Shown in pieces: positions 23,224 to 33,600 of a stretch of DNA of 64,000 bases. Source of the DNA: Ga0077527 sp021300125 (GTDB lineage Bacteria; Pseudomonadota; Gammaproteobacteria; Burkholderiales; SG8-41); assembly GCA_046339595.1 (NCBI GenBank), contig JBKDUF010000015.1, forward strand, positions 28,362 through 92,361. Direction: 5' to 3'. Below the pieces are notes generated by a model. The model was not told the origin of the DNA. It ran no database searches and saw only the letters and a list, made by a program, of their open reading frames with translations. How positions within the stretch are numbered: position 1 is the stretch's first letter; each line of letters starts with the position of its first letter. The position numbers were made by a program, and so were the translations under genes.

Positions 23224-24780
23224 ATGGACGACGGCGTCATTCAGATCAAGGACAAACCGGCCTCGGGACCGGTGATCCGGCTGCACGAAAACGACAATGT
23301 GCTGATCGCTCGTGGCGACATCGGCATCGGCACCAGGCTGGACGGTGGCCTGACCTCGAAAAGCCAGGTGCCGGCCGGGCACAAGATTGCTTCGCGCGAC
23401 ATCAAGAAGGGCGAGCCGATCCTGAAATACGCGGTGACCATCGGTTTTGCCTCGGCCGACATTCCGGCCGGTACCTATGTCCATTCGCACAACCTCGAGT
23501 TCCGCGAGTTTGACCGCGACTACGCCTATGCGAAGGACTACAAGCCGGAGCAGATGGTGCCCGAGGCCGGACGCGCAGGTTTCATGGGTATCGTCCGCGC
23601 CAACGGCCAGGTGGCGACGCGCAATTACATCGGCGTGTTGTCCACGGTGAACTGTTCGGCGACGGTGGCGCACAAGATCGCCGAATACTTCACACCGGAG
23701 CGGCTGGCCGAATATCCGAACATTGACGGGGTCTGCGCTTTTGCCCACGGCACCGGATGCGGGATGGAAATGACCGGAGAGCCGATGGACCTCCTGCGGC
23801 GGACCATGGCCGGCTATGCCCGCCACGCCAACCTTGCCGGCGCACTGGTGGTCGGGCTCGGCTGCGAGCGCAACCAGCTCAAGGGGCTGATGAAGGAGCA
23901 GAACATCGATGTCAGCGACCGCCTGAAGACCTTCGTGATGCAGGAATCGGGAGGCACACGCAAGACCATCGAGGCGGGTATTGCCGCGATCAAGGAAATG
24001 CTGCCGGTGGCCAACCAGGTGGTGCGGCAGAAGGTGTCGGCCAGCCATCTGATGATCGGCCTGCAGTGCGGCGGCTCCGACGGCTTCTCGTCGATCACCG
24101 CGAACCCGGCGCTGGGCGCGGCGATGGACATCCTGGCGCGCCACGGCGGCACGCACATCCTGTCGGAGACGCCGGAAATCTACGGTGTCGAGCACACGCT
24201 GACGCGGCGCGCGAAGTCGGTCGAGGTCGGCGAAAAACTGATCGAACGCATCCGCTGGTGGAAGGATGTCTACAACGCCGGCAAGGACACGCAGATCAAC
24301 GGCGTGGTCAGCCCCGGTAACCAGCATGGCGGCCTGGCCAACATTTTCGAGAAGTCGCTGGGTTCTTCGATGAAGGGCGGCACCGGTCCGCTGAATGCGG
24401 TGTACCACTATGCCCAGCCGGTGACTGCGCGCGGCTTCGTGTTCATGGACACCCCAGGCTTTGACCCGGTTTCAGCCACCGGACAGATCGCCGGCGGCGC
24501 CAACATGATCATGTTCACCACCGGCCGCGGCTCGATGTTCGGCGCCAAACCCGTTCCTTCGATCAAGCTCGCCACCAACACGCCGATGTACCTCAAGCTC
24601 GAGGAGGACATGGACATCAACTGCGGCGAAATCCTCGACGGCACGAAATCGCTGTCGCAGAAAGCGCAGGAGATCTTCGAGCTGATGCTTCGCGTGGCCT
24701 CGGGCGAGAAGACCAAGAGCGAGCTGCTGGGTTTGGGCGACCACGAATTCGTGCCCTGGAACATCGGCGTCACCAGCTAG
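23224..24780 (+). CDS. UxaA/GarD-family dehydratase (altronate/galactarate type)
   Basis: A one-chain member (518 aa) of the UxaA family of iron-dependent dehydratases that act on sugar acids such as altronate and galactarate; relatives include sulfolactate lyase. The N-terminal SAF domain (about 10-90, LHENDNVLIARGDIGIGTRL) is followed by the catalytic part with NYIGVLSTVNCSATVA, CAFAHGTGCGM, GLGCERNQLKGL and LQCGGSDGFSSITANP, whose cysteines are candidate metal ligands. The start has AGGAGA upstream. It sits after deacetylase 2 and before crcB. The real substrate is not determined by the sequence. Confidence 0.9.
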   Translation: MDDGVIQIKDKPASGPVIRLHENDNVLIARGDIGIGTRLDGGLTSKSQVPAGHKIASRDIKKGEPILKYAVTIGFASADIPAGTYVHSHNLEFREFDRDYAYAKDYKPEQMVPEAGRAGFMGIVRANGQVATRNYIGVLSTVNCSATVAHKIAEYFTPERLAEYPNIDGVCAFAHGTGCGMEMTGEPMDLLRRTMAGYARHANLAGALVVGLGCERNQLKGLMKEQNIDVSDRLKTFVMQESGGTRKTIEAGIAAIKEMLPVANQVVRQKVSASHLMIGLQCGGSDGFSSITANPALGAAMDILARHGGTHILSETPEIYGVEHTLTRRAKSVEVGEKLIERIRWWKDVYNAGKDTQINGVVSPGNQHGGLANIFEKSLGSSMKGGTGPLNAVYHYAQPVTARGFVFMDTPGFDPVSATGQIAGGANMIMFTTGRGSMFGAKPVPSIKLATNTPMYLKLEEDMDINCGEILDGTKSLSQKAQEIFELMLRVASGEKTKSELLGLGDHEFVPWNIGVTS

Positions 24781-24793
24781 GCCGCAGGCAGCC

Positions 24794-25177
24794 ATGAATG
24801 CGGCCGGCTTTATCGCGGTCGGCCTCGGCGCGCTGCTCGGCGCCTGGTCGCGCTGGGCGCTGTCGGTGGTGCTGAATCAGCTGTGGCCGGCGCTGCCACC
24901 GGGCACGCTGGCAGTGAACCTGATCGGCGGCTTCCTGATTGGTGCGGCTTTCGAGCTGTTTTCTCAGCAGGCTACGCTGCCGGTGGAGTGGCGGCTGTTT
25001 TTCATCACCGGTTTTCTCGGCAGCCTGACCACGTTTTCAGCCTTTTCGCTGGAGGCAGTGACCCTGCTCCAGGGCGGACGTTACGGCTGGGCGCTGGCGC
25101 TGGCTGCCAGCCATCTCTTCGGTTCGCTGCTGATGACCGTGGCCGGTTTTGCCACGGTGCGCTTTTTCAGCGGCTGA
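24794..25177 (+). CDS. crcB: fluoride channel CrcB/Fluc
   Basis: An inner-membrane fluoride exporter subunit of 127 aa with four hydrophobic segments, acting as a dual-topology dimer. The conserved GAWSRWAL near residue 16, LAVNLIGGFLIG (pore Asn) and GFLGSLTTFSAFS (Phe box) match the family. It starts 13 bases after the dehydratase stop, with no room for a fluoride riboswitch, so expression is probably by read-through. Its 3' end overlaps the convergent nnr gene by 11 bases. Confidence 0.95.
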   Translation: MNAAGFIAVGLGALLGAWSRWALSVVLNQLWPALPPGTLAVNLIGGFLIGAAFELFSQQATLPVEWRLFFITGFLGSLTTFSAFSLEAVTLLQGGRYGWALALAASHLFGSLLMTVAGFATVRFFSG

Positions 25178-26696
25178 ATCCGCCGCCGGCGCCCGCGGCG
25201 TTAAGCCGCTGCCTTGCGGCATCCGGGATTTCACTGGCGGCCAATCCGATCGGGCCAATCCCGCGGGCGACGAGATCATCGGCAGCGGCACCATGCAGGT
25301 AAACCCCCGCGGTCAGCGCGTGCCGGTCGGGGACGCCTTGCGCGAGCAGGGCCGCGACAATGCCGCTCAGCACATCGCCCATGCCGGCACTGGCCATGCC
25401 GGGATTGCCCGAAGCATTGATGGACCAGTGGCCATCGGGCCATGCACAGATGCTGCCGCAACCCTTGAGCACCACGGCACTGTTCAGTGTGGCAGCCAGC
25501 TGCAGCGCCGCGGCGACGCGGTCTGCCTGCACTTCAGCCGTGGACACACCGAGCAGTCTTCCCGCTTCGGCCGGGTGCGGCGTCAGGATGGTTTCTGCAA
25601 CCCTTTGTTTTAATTGATCTTTTAGTCTGGGAAAGGCTGCGAGCAGATTCAACGCATCGGCATCGAGGAGCAGCGGACAACGCGCCTCCAGCGACCAGTC
25701 CAGATACTCGGCAGCATCGGGGCCGTCGCCAAGGCCGGGGCCGATGGCCAGCGCATCCAGTGCCGTCATGCGCAGCACACCGTCGGCGCCGCGCAACATC
25801 AGTTCCGGTTGCAGGGCATCCACGCTGACTGCGGTATCGAGCAGGCCGACATGCACCTTGCCGGCACCACATTTCAGGGCCGCACGCCCGGCCAGCAGCG
25901 CGGCACCGGTCATGCCGGCGTCACCGCCGACGATGCCGGCGCTGCCATAGCTGCCCTTGTGGGAATTGCGCAAGCGCGGCGGCAGCACATGCCGCAGCAC
26001 ACCGGCGCCGATCAGTACGCCCTGCGGCGCGGCCCGTACATCGTCGGCGAGGTCCAGATCGGCGACATGCACGATGCCGCAGTGGTCGGGGCCGTCGGCT
26101 GTGAGCAGGCCGGGTTTGAGCGCAATGAAGCTGAGGGTGTGGTCGGCCACGATGGCGGCGCCGCGCATGCAACCGCTGTCGGCGTCAAGGCCGCTGGGCA
26201 CATCCAGCGCGAGCACCGGCGCCTGCAGCGCGTTGACATGGCCGATCAGCACTGCCGTCGCCGCATCCGGATCATTCTTCAGCCCGATACCGAACAGGCC
26301 GTCGATGATCAGCGACCAGTCATTGCCGTCGGGCAGGCTGTCGAGGATTTCCCCGCCTGCGGACTGCCAGGCCCTAAGCGCCGCTGCGGCTTCGCCGCGG
26401 TAGCGGTTGTGGCCCATCGGGCACACCACCACGACCCTGAACCACCATTGCCGCAGCTGCAGCGCAACGTCCCGGGCAGCCCCCCCGTTGTTGCCCGGGC
26501 CGGCGATCACCAACACGGGTTTGCCGCTGTCGCCGGCAATGTCGCGGGCGAGTCGGGCCGCGGCAAGTCCGGCGCGCTGCATCAGGGGCGGCGCGTTCCC
26601 GCGGCCGAGCACGGCCTGTTCGAGTTGGCGCAGATCCCGCACCCGCAGTATCGGCGAGGCATGGGGGAGGTCATTCATGGCCGGTGACAGGGACAT
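25167..26696 (-). CDS. nnr: bifunctional NAD(P)H-hydrate epimerase/dehydratase
   Basis: A metabolite-repair enzyme of 509 aa that epimerises and dehydrates damaged NAD(P)HX. The N-terminal YjeF_N epimerase domain (about 20-215) holds GPGNNGGAARDVAL; the C-terminal ribokinase-like dehydratase (about 225-505) holds GDAGMTGAALLAGRAAL, ILTPHPAEAGRLLG and GNPGMASAGMGDVLSG. The start could also be Met7 (26678). Residues near 360-367 (KDQLKQRV) are encoded by AT-rich codons (TTA, AAA, AGA) that coincide with one copy of the AT-rich repeat. The gene diverges from purL and converges with crcB. Confidence 0.95.
   Translation of the reverse strand: MSLSPAMNDLPHASPILRVRDLRQLEQAVLGRGNAPPLMQRAGLAAARLARDIAGDSGKPVLVIAGPGNNGGAARDVALQLRQWWFRVVVVCPMGHNRYRGEAAAALRAWQSAGGEILDSLPDGNDWSLIIDGLFGIGLKNDPDAATAVLIGHVNALQAPVLALDVPSGLDADSGCMRGAAIVADHTLSFIALKPGLLTADGPDHCGIVHVADLDLADDVRAAPQGVLIGAGVLRHVLPPRLRNSHKGSYGSAGIVGGDAGMTGAALLAGRAALKCGAGKVHVGLLDTAVSVDALQPELMLRGADGVLRMTALDALAIGPGLGDGPDAAEYLDWSLEARCPLLLDADALNLLAAFPRLKDQLKQRVAETILTPHPAEAGRLLGVSTAEVQADRVAAALQLAATLNSAVVLKGCGSICAWPDGHWSINASGNPGMASAGMGDVLSGIVAALLAQGVPDRHALTAGVYLHGAAADDLVARGIGPIGLAASEIPDAARQRLNAAGAGGGFSR
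25598..25617 (-). repeat. AT-rich 20-bp motif, copy inside nnr
   Basis: On the minus strand TCAATTAAAACAAAGGGTTG. It lies within the dehydratase domain of nnr and is read as in-frame codons (QLKQRV). It keeps the TCAATTAAAACAA core. Confidence 0.85.
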
Positions 26697-26773
26697 GCGT
26701 GGATTTTAGCCGATGGCCGGCGACGCGCCGGTTGGCCTTCGGGTAAAATCGCGCTTTTCCACTGCTGTTGTCC

Positions 26774-29700
26774 ATGCTGCATTTCCTCAGACTCCGAGGA
26801 CGCGACGCCCTCCCGGCATTCCGTCGCAACAAGCTGCTGCAGGCGGCAGCAATCCCCGGTCTCCAGTTCAGCGCCGAGTATTGGCATTTCATCCGGCTGC
26901 GTGAAGCACTGGAGGCGGATGCACGGCGCCAGCTCGAACGCATCCTCAGTTACGGCCCGGCGTCCTCCACCGTGGTGCAGCAGGGCACGCTGCTGGTGGT
27001 CACGCCGCGCCTGGGCACCATTTCGCCATGGTCATCCAAGGCCACCGACATCGCCAGCCACTGCGGCCTGCCCGCGGTGGAGCGCATCGAGCGCGGTGTG
27101 GCCTGGTGGTGCGGTGTTGACGGCAAGCCGCTGGACGATGCGCAGCGCAAGCGGCTGCTGCCGCTGCTCCATGACCGCATGACCGAATCCGTGCTCGACA
27201 GCCTCGATGGCGCCGAAGCCCTGTTCCGGCGCATCGAACCGAAGCCGCTGGCTTCGGTGGACATCCTGTCCGGCGGGCGCGAGGCGCTGGCCCGCGCAAA
27301 CACCACGATGGGGCTGGCCCTGTCGCCCGACGAGATCGACTACCTGTTCGACAACTTCAAGCGCATCGGGCGCAATCCCACCGATGTCGAGCTGATGATG
27401 TTCGCGCAGGCGAATTCGGAACACTGCCGCCACAAGATCTTCAATGCCGACTGGATCGTGGATGGTGAAAAGCAGCCGCGTTCGCTGTTCGGCATGATCC
27501 GCACCACCCACGAAAAACACCCGCAGGGCACGGTGGTGGCCTATTCCGACAATTCCTCGGTGATCGAGGGCGCGGAAATCGACCGCTTCCATCCGGGCGA
27601 GGGCGGCGCCTACGGCTATCGCCGCGACCTGACCCACATCCTGATGAAGGTGGAGACGCATAACCATCCGACGGCGATTTCACCGTTTCCCGGTGCATCC
27701 ACCGGCGCGGGCGGAGAAATCCGCGACGAGGGCGCCACCGGCCGCGGCGCCCGGCCGAAAGCCGGCCTTACCGGCTTCTCGGTGTCCAACCTGCGCATTC
27801 CCGGCGCCGAGCAGCCGTGGGAAGCGAATCCGGTGGGCAAACCCGGACGCATAGCCTCGGCGCTGCAGATCATGCTCGACGGGCCCATCGGCGGGGCCTC
27901 GTTCAACAACGAATTCGGCCGCCCCAACCTTGCCGGTTATTTCCGCAGCTACGAGCAGCGCGTCGGCCGCGAGGTGCGCGGCTACCACAAGCCGATCATG
28001 ATCGCCGGTGGCCTCGGCAACATCGCCGCGCGCCATGCCGCGAAGCACGGCCTGCCCGAGGGCGCACTGCTGATCCAGCTTGGCGGCCCCGGCATGCTGA
28101 TCGGGCTTGGCGGCGGCGCCGCCTCCAGCATGGACACCGGCGCCAACCAGGAAGACCTCGATTTCGACTCGGTGCAGCGCGGCAATCCGGAAATCGAGCG
28201 ACGCGCGCAGGAAGTCATCGACCGCTGCTGGGCGCTGGGGGATGCCAATCCGATCCTGTCCATTCATGACGTGGGTGCTGGCGGGCTGTCCAATGCGCTG
28301 CCCGAACTGGCGCATTCCGCGCACCGCGGCGCGCGATTTGAACTGCGTGACGTGCCGAGCGAGGAGCCGGGCATGTCGCCGCTGCAGATCTGGTGCAACG
28401 AGGCGCAGGAACGTTACGTGCTGGCGATCGAGCCCAAGGACCTCACCCGTTTTCGCGCGCTGTGCGAACGCGAGCGCTGTCCCTTTGCCGTCGTCGGCGA
28501 GGCCACCGCCGACGGCTTTTTGCGGGTGCATGATCGCCTGTTCAACAACAGCCCGGTGGACATGGAAATGGCGGTGCTCCTGGGCAAACCGCCGAAGATG
28601 CTGCGTGAGGTCAAGCGCGTGGTGCGCGAGGGCCAGGTTTTCGATGCCGCGGGCATTGACCTGTGCGAAGCCGCGTACCGCGTGCTGCGCCTGCCGACCG
28701 TGGCCGACAAGACCTTCCTCATCAGCATCGGCGACCGCACGGTCGGCGGCATGACCGCGCGCGACCAGTTCGTCGGTCCCTGGCAGGTTCCGGTGGCCGA
28801 TGTCGCGGTGACGCTGATGGGGTTCAGCACGTATCGCGGCGAAGCCATGGCCATGGGCGAACGCACGCCGCTGGCCGTGCTCAATCCTGCAGCCTCGGGC
28901 CGCATGGCAGTGGGCGAGGCCATCACCAACATCGCCGCCGCCGCCATCGACAGGCTGGGTGACATCAAGCTGTCTGCGAACTGGATGGCCGCTGCGGGCC
29001 ATCCCGGCGAGGATGCCGCGCTGTTCGATACCGTGCACGCGGTCGCAATGGAGCTGTGCCCGCAGCTCGGCATCAGCATTCCGGTGGGCAAGGACAGCCT
29101 GTCCATGAAGACCACCTGGACCGAGCAGGGCGCACGCCGGGAAGTGGTGGCGCCGCTGTCGCTGATCGTTTCGGCCTTTGCACCGGTCAGCGACGCGCGG
29201 CGTACGCTGACGCCGCTGCTGCGCGGCGACTGCGGCGAGACCGATCTGCTGCTGGTGGACCTCGGCCGCGGCCGCAACCGGCTCGGTGCCTCCGCGCTGG
29301 CCCAGGTATACGACGCCATCGGCGACCAGGTGCCCGATCTCGATCATGCCGCCGACCTGAAAAATTTCTTCGGGGCGATCCAGTCGCTCAGCCAGGATGG
29401 CCTGCTGCTGGCGTATCACGACCGCTCCGACGGCGGGCTGCTGGCCACGGTGTGCGAGATGCTGTTTGCCTCGCGCTGCGGAGCGGCGCTCGAACTGCCC
29501 GGCGCCGCCGATGCCACAGCGCTGCTGTTCAGCGAGGAGCTGGGTGCGGTGTTGCAGGTGCGGCGTGGTGACCGCGAGCGGGTTCTGGGGGCGCTTGCGG
29601 ATGCGGGACTGGCCGCCTGCAGCATGGTGATCGGCCGCGTTGTGCCGGGCGACCGCCTGCTGATCCAGGCCGGCGGCCGCAGGCTCTTCGACGAATCGCG

Positions 29701-30649
29701 CATCGATCTGCATCGTGCCTGGTCGGAGACCACCTATCGCCTGCAGCAGTTGCGTGATAACCCGGACTGCGCGCAGCAGGAATTCGACCGCATCCTCGAT
29801 GCCGGCGACCCCGGCCTTGCGCCGCGGCTGACCTTTGATCCTGCCGAGGATGTTGCGGCACCTTTCATTGCCACGGGCGTGCGGCCGCGCATGGCCATCC
29901 TGCGCGAGCAGGGGGTCAATGGCCAGATCGAAATGGCCGCCGCCTTCGACCGCGCCGGCTTCGCAGCAGTGGAGGTGCACATGAGCGACATCATTGCCGG
30001 CCGCGTCAGCCTGCGGGACTTCAAGGGCTTTGCCGCCTGCGGCGGGTTTTCCTACGGCGACGTGCTGGGTGCCGGCGAGGGCTGGGCCAAGTCCATCCTC
30101 TTCAATCCCCGCGCCCGTGACGAGTTCGAAGCCTTCTTCAAACGCGGCGACAGCTTCGCACTCGGGGTATGCAACGGCTGCCAGATGATGAGCAACCTGC
30201 ACGAGCTGATTCCCGGTGCGGAACGCTGGCCGCATTTCGTGCGCAACCGTTCCGAACAGTTCGAGGCGCGTTACGTCACGCTCGAAGTGCAGGATTCGCC
30301 CTCGCTGTTTTTCAGTGGCATGGCCGGCAGCCGCATTCCGGTGGCTGTCGCGCATGGCGAGGGCTACGCGGAATTCCGCGATGGCGCCGCGCTGGCTGCT
30401 GCATCGCCGCTGGTGGCGCTGCGTTACGTCGACAACCGCGGCAACGCCACCGAAACCTATCCGTTAAACCCCAATGGCTCCCCGCAGGGCATCACCGGAC
30501 TGACCACGCCCGATGGGCGCTTCACCATCCTGATGCCGCATCCGGAGCGGGTGTTTCGCAGCGTGCAGAATTCCTGGCATCCGCAAGGCTGGACAGAAGA
30601 CGGTCCCTGGCTGCGCATGTTCCGCAATGCGCGCCGCTGGGTCAAATAA
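26774..30649 (+). CDS. purL: phosphoribosylformylglycinamidine synthase
   Basis: The large one-chain FGAM synthase (1291 aa) of purine synthesis, converting FGAR, ATP and glutamine to FGAM in the cytoplasm. A PurS-like N-terminus (about 1-160) and linker are followed by two AIRS-type halves (HNHPTAISPFPGASTGAGGE near 295, and VGKDSLSMKTTW near 775). A class I glutaminase completes the chain, with Cys1133 in GVCNGCQMMSN, His in AHGEGYAEF and MPHPERVF. The ATG at 26774 is preferred to an in-frame TTG two codons upstream. A TAAAAT at 26743 may be its -10. It ends 15 bases before the convergent DUF2126 gene. Confidence 0.98.
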   Translation: MLHFLRLRGRDALPAFRRNKLLQAAAIPGLQFSAEYWHFIRLREALEADARRQLERILSYGPASSTVVQQGTLLVVTPRLGTISPWSSKATDIASHCGLPAVERIERGVAWWCGVDGKPLDDAQRKRLLPLLHDRMTESVLDSLDGAEALFRRIEPKPLASVDILSGGREALARANTTMGLALSPDEIDYLFDNFKRIGRNPTDVELMMFAQANSEHCRHKIFNADWIVDGEKQPRSLFGMIRTTHEKHPQGTVVAYSDNSSVIEGAEIDRFHPGEGGAYGYRRDLTHILMKVETHNHPTAISPFPGASTGAGGEIRDEGATGRGARPKAGLTGFSVSNLRIPGAEQPWEANPVGKPGRIASALQIMLDGPIGGASFNNEFGRPNLAGYFRSYEQRVGREVRGYHKPIMIAGGLGNIAARHAAKHGLPEGALLIQLGGPGMLIGLGGGAASSMDTGANQEDLDFDSVQRGNPEIERRAQEVIDRCWALGDANPILSIHDVGAGGLSNALPELAHSAHRGARFELRDVPSEEPGMSPLQIWCNEAQERYVLAIEPKDLTRFRALCERERCPFAVVGEATADGFLRVHDRLFNNSPVDMEMAVLLGKPPKMLREVKRVVREGQVFDAAGIDLCEAAYRVLRLPTVADKTFLISIGDRTVGGMTARDQFVGPWQVPVADVAVTLMGFSTYRGEAMAMGERTPLAVLNPAASGRMAVGEAITNIAAAAIDRLGDIKLSANWMAAAGHPGEDAALFDTVHAVAMELCPQLGISIPVGKDSLSMKTTWTEQGARREVVAPLSLIVSAFAPVSDARRTLTPLLRGDCGETDLLLVDLGRGRNRLGASALAQVYDAIGDQVPDLDHAADLKNFFGAIQSLSQDGLLLAYHDRSDGGLLATVCEMLFASRCGAALELPGAADATALLFSEELGAVLQVRRGDRERVLGALADAGLAACSMVIGRVVPGDRLLIQAGGRRLFDESRIDLHRAWSETTYRLQQLRDNPDCAQQEFDRILDAGDPGLAPRLTFDPAEDVAAPFIATGVRPRMAILREQGVNGQIEMAAAFDRAGFAAVEVHMSDIIAGRVSLRDFKGFAACGGFSYGDVLGAGEGWAKSILFNPRARDEFEAFFKRGDSFALGVCNGCQMMSNLHELIPGAERWPHFVRNRSEQFEARYVTLEVQDSPSLFFSGMAGSRIPVAVAHGEGYAEFRDGAALAAASPLVALRYVDNRGNATETYPLNPNGSPQGITGLTTPDGRFTILMPHPERVFRSVQNSWHPQGWTEDGPWLRMFRNARRWVK

Positions 30650-30651
30650 AA

Positions 30652-30671
30652 TCAATAAAAACAACTAGTTA
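30652..30671 (+). repeat. AT-rich 20-bp motif, copy between purL and the Anbu cluster
   Basis: TCAATAAAAACAACTAGTTA begins two bases after the purL stop and contains the stop of the convergent DUF2126 gene (TAG on the minus strand at 30667-30665). One of two copies on the plus strand among the well-matched set and 48107. Confidence 0.8.
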
Positions 30672-33600
30672 GAGTTTTCCGCAGGGGCCGGTTGCCAGCG
30701 CAGGTCCAGCGTCAGCGGAAATGCAGGATTGGGCGGCTCCGGCCGGACCGTCATCGGTCCCGGGCTGTGACCGTGATCCCAGAAGCGGGCGATGCGGCGG
30801 GCCTCGGCTTCGTTGGCATTGACCGGCAGCGTCTCGTAATTGCGCCCGCCGGGATGCGCGACATGATAGGTGCAGCCGCCAATCGAGCGTCCGCTCCAGG
30901 TATCCACCACATCGAATACCAGTGGCGCGTGCACGCCGATGGTCGGGTGCAGTGCCGAGGGCGGATTCCAGGCGCAATAGCGAAGTCCGGCAACAAATTC
31001 GCCCGGCGTGCCGGTCGGCGTCAGCGGCAGGGCACGCCCGTTGCAGGCGATGAGGTGGCGCGTTTCAGCAAGTCCGCGCGCGCGCACCTGCAGGCGTTCG
31101 ACCGAGGAATCGACATAACGCGCCGTTCCCTGCAGGCCGACTTCCTCGCCCAGCACATGCCAGGGCTCAATTGCCTGGCGCAGTTCGACTTCGATGCCGT
31201 TGTACACAACGGTACCGTAGCGGGGAAAGCGGAATTCATGGAAGGCTGCATACCAGCTGTCTTCGAAGCCATAGCCCGCGCGGCGCAGGTCGCCCAGCAC
31301 ATCGTGGAAATCGGCGCCGACAAAATGCGGCAGCATGAAGCGGTCGTGCAGCTGGGTGCCCCAGCGCACCAGTTTTTTTGTGTAGGGTTCGCGCCAGAAC
31401 CAGGCCACGAGCCCGCGCAGCAGCAGCATCTGGGCAAGACTCATCCGCGCCTGCGGCGGCATCTCGCCGCCGCGGAACTCAAGCAGGCCCAGCCGTCCGC
31501 TGCCGCCGGCCGGGGTGTAGAGCTTGTCGATGCAGAACTCGGCGCGGTGGGTGTTACCGGTGAGATCGACCAGGAAGTTGCGCAGCAGGCGATCGGTCAT
31601 CTCCGGCGGCAGGGCAGCTCCGCTGCCGGCCTGCAGCCGCGCCATTTCCTGGAACGCGATTTCCAGCTCGTAGAGGTTGTCGTCGCGGGCCTCGTCCACC
31701 CGCGGTGCCTGGCTGGTCGGACCGATGAACATGCCCGAAAAGAGATAGGACATTGAAGGGTGGTTCTGCCAGTAGGTGATCAGGCTGCGCAGCAGGTCGG
31801 GACGCCGCAGCAGGGGGCTGTCCGCAGCCGAGGCACCGCCAAGGGTGATGTGGTTGCCGCCGCCGCTGCCGGTATGGCGGCCGTCGAGCATGAATTTTTC
31901 GGTGCCGAGCCGGGCCAGCCGGGCTTCCTCGTACAGCGCGGTGGTGTTCGCCGCCAATGATGGCCAATCCTTCGCGGGATGGATGTTGACTTCTATGACA
32001 CCGGGATCAGGTGTCACGTTGAGCACCGTGATGCGCGGATCCTGCGGCGGCGGATAGCCCTCAAGGCGAACCTGAAGCCTGGTCGACTCAGCGGTCTTCT
32101 CGATCACCGAGAGCAGCCTGAAGTAGGGATCTGCGCTTTCAAACGGCGGCATGAACACGTGCAGCCGGCCACTGCGTACTTCGACGCACAAGGCGGTGCG
32201 CACCAGCTTGCGGCCATCTTCGATCAGTTCCGGCAGCAGGTTCAGCGGCAGGCGGTAGCCTGCTGCTGAGTCACCGTTGATGACGATCAGCCGGCCATCG
32301 GTCAACGGCCATGGCGTGCTCGTCCACCCATGCGCATCGGCGCCCAGCGAAAGCACCCAGGCCGCAGGGGTGCCGCCGGGGGCGCGCAGCCGTTTTTCCG
32401 CGCTGAGATGGGTCAGGGGATCTTCCCAGGCTGGCATCAGGACAGCGCCGGTCAGCCCCAGCCTGTCGAGCAGGGCCTCGGCAAAACGCCGGGCATCGGC
32501 GGCTTCTGCATCGGACGGTGAACCGGCAGCGGCGATCAGCGCAGGGTCCTGCCACAACGGAACGCCGTCGTTGCGCCACTGGATGCCAAGGGCCCAGCGC
32601 GGCAGCGGCTCACCCGGGTACCACTTGCCCTGGCCATGGAATACCAGGCCGCCGGGAGCGAAGCGCCTGTGCAGGCGCCAGGCCAGTTCTTCGGCCAGCT
32701 GCCATTTCCTGTCGGACAGGGCCGTGGTGTTCCATTCCGCGCCATCCATGTCGTCTATCGACACGAAAGTCGGCTCGCCGCCCTGTGTCAGGCGCACGTC
32801 GCCGGCAGCCAGTTCGGCATCGATGCGATGCCCCAGCCGGTCCAGGGCCTGCCATTGCGCATCGTCGAAGGGACGCGTCACCCGCGGATCCTCATGGATG
32901 CGGGTCAGGTTCATTTCAAACCCGAAAGTCGACTCGCAGGGATCGACGCCGCCGCTGACGGGTGCCGCGCTGGCGGCAGACGGTGTGCAGGCCAGGGGGA
33001 TATGCCCCTCGCCGGCGAGCAGGCCCGAAGTCGGATCCAGTCCGATCCATCCCGCGCCGGGGATATAGGCTTCGGCCCAGGCATGCAGGTCGGTGAAGTC
33101 GCGCTCGCTGCCGGAGGGGCCGTCCAGTGCTTTCTGGTCGGCCTTGAGCTGGATCAGGTAGCCGGAGACAAACCTTGCCGCCAGCCCGCAGTGGCGCAGG
33201 AGCTGGACCAGCAGCCAGCCGCTGTCACGGCAGGAGCCGCTGCGTTTTTGCAGGGTCTCCTCGCAGCCCTGCACACCGGGCTCCATCCGCACCAGGTAGC
33301 CGATGTCCTGCTGCAGGCAGCGGTTGATTTCGACCAGGAAGTCGATGGTGCCGATGCCCGGGCGCAGGGATCGGCGGAAACCGTCAAGCCAGGCCCGCAG
33401 CAGCGGACCCTGTTCGTCGATGGCCAGGTAGGGTGTCAGGTCGCGCGCAAGGCCGGGGGCGTAGGTGAAAGGAAAGCTTTGGGCCTCGGCCTCGATGAAA
33501 AAATCGAAGGGATTGATCACGGTCATGTCCGCGACCAGGTCCACGGTGATTTCGAAAGCCGTGGTTTTTTCCGGGAATACGTAACGCGCGATGTAATTGC

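Noticed and set aside
24781..24793. Fluoride riboswitch before crcB
   Set aside because: Only 13 bases separate the dehydratase stop from crcB; there is no room for the aptamer and no pseudoknot-like sequence at the end of the preceding gene was recognised.
27680..30355. An 891-codon open frame antisense to purL
   Set aside because: It mirrors a highly GC-rich, strongly conserved gene; the translation is low-complexity (His/Gln/Arg/Ala-rich) with no domain, as expected for a shadow frame.
33154..33387. Small frames antisense or alternative within the Anbu cluster
   Set aside because: Cys/Ser/Ala-rich shadow translations without ribosome sites.
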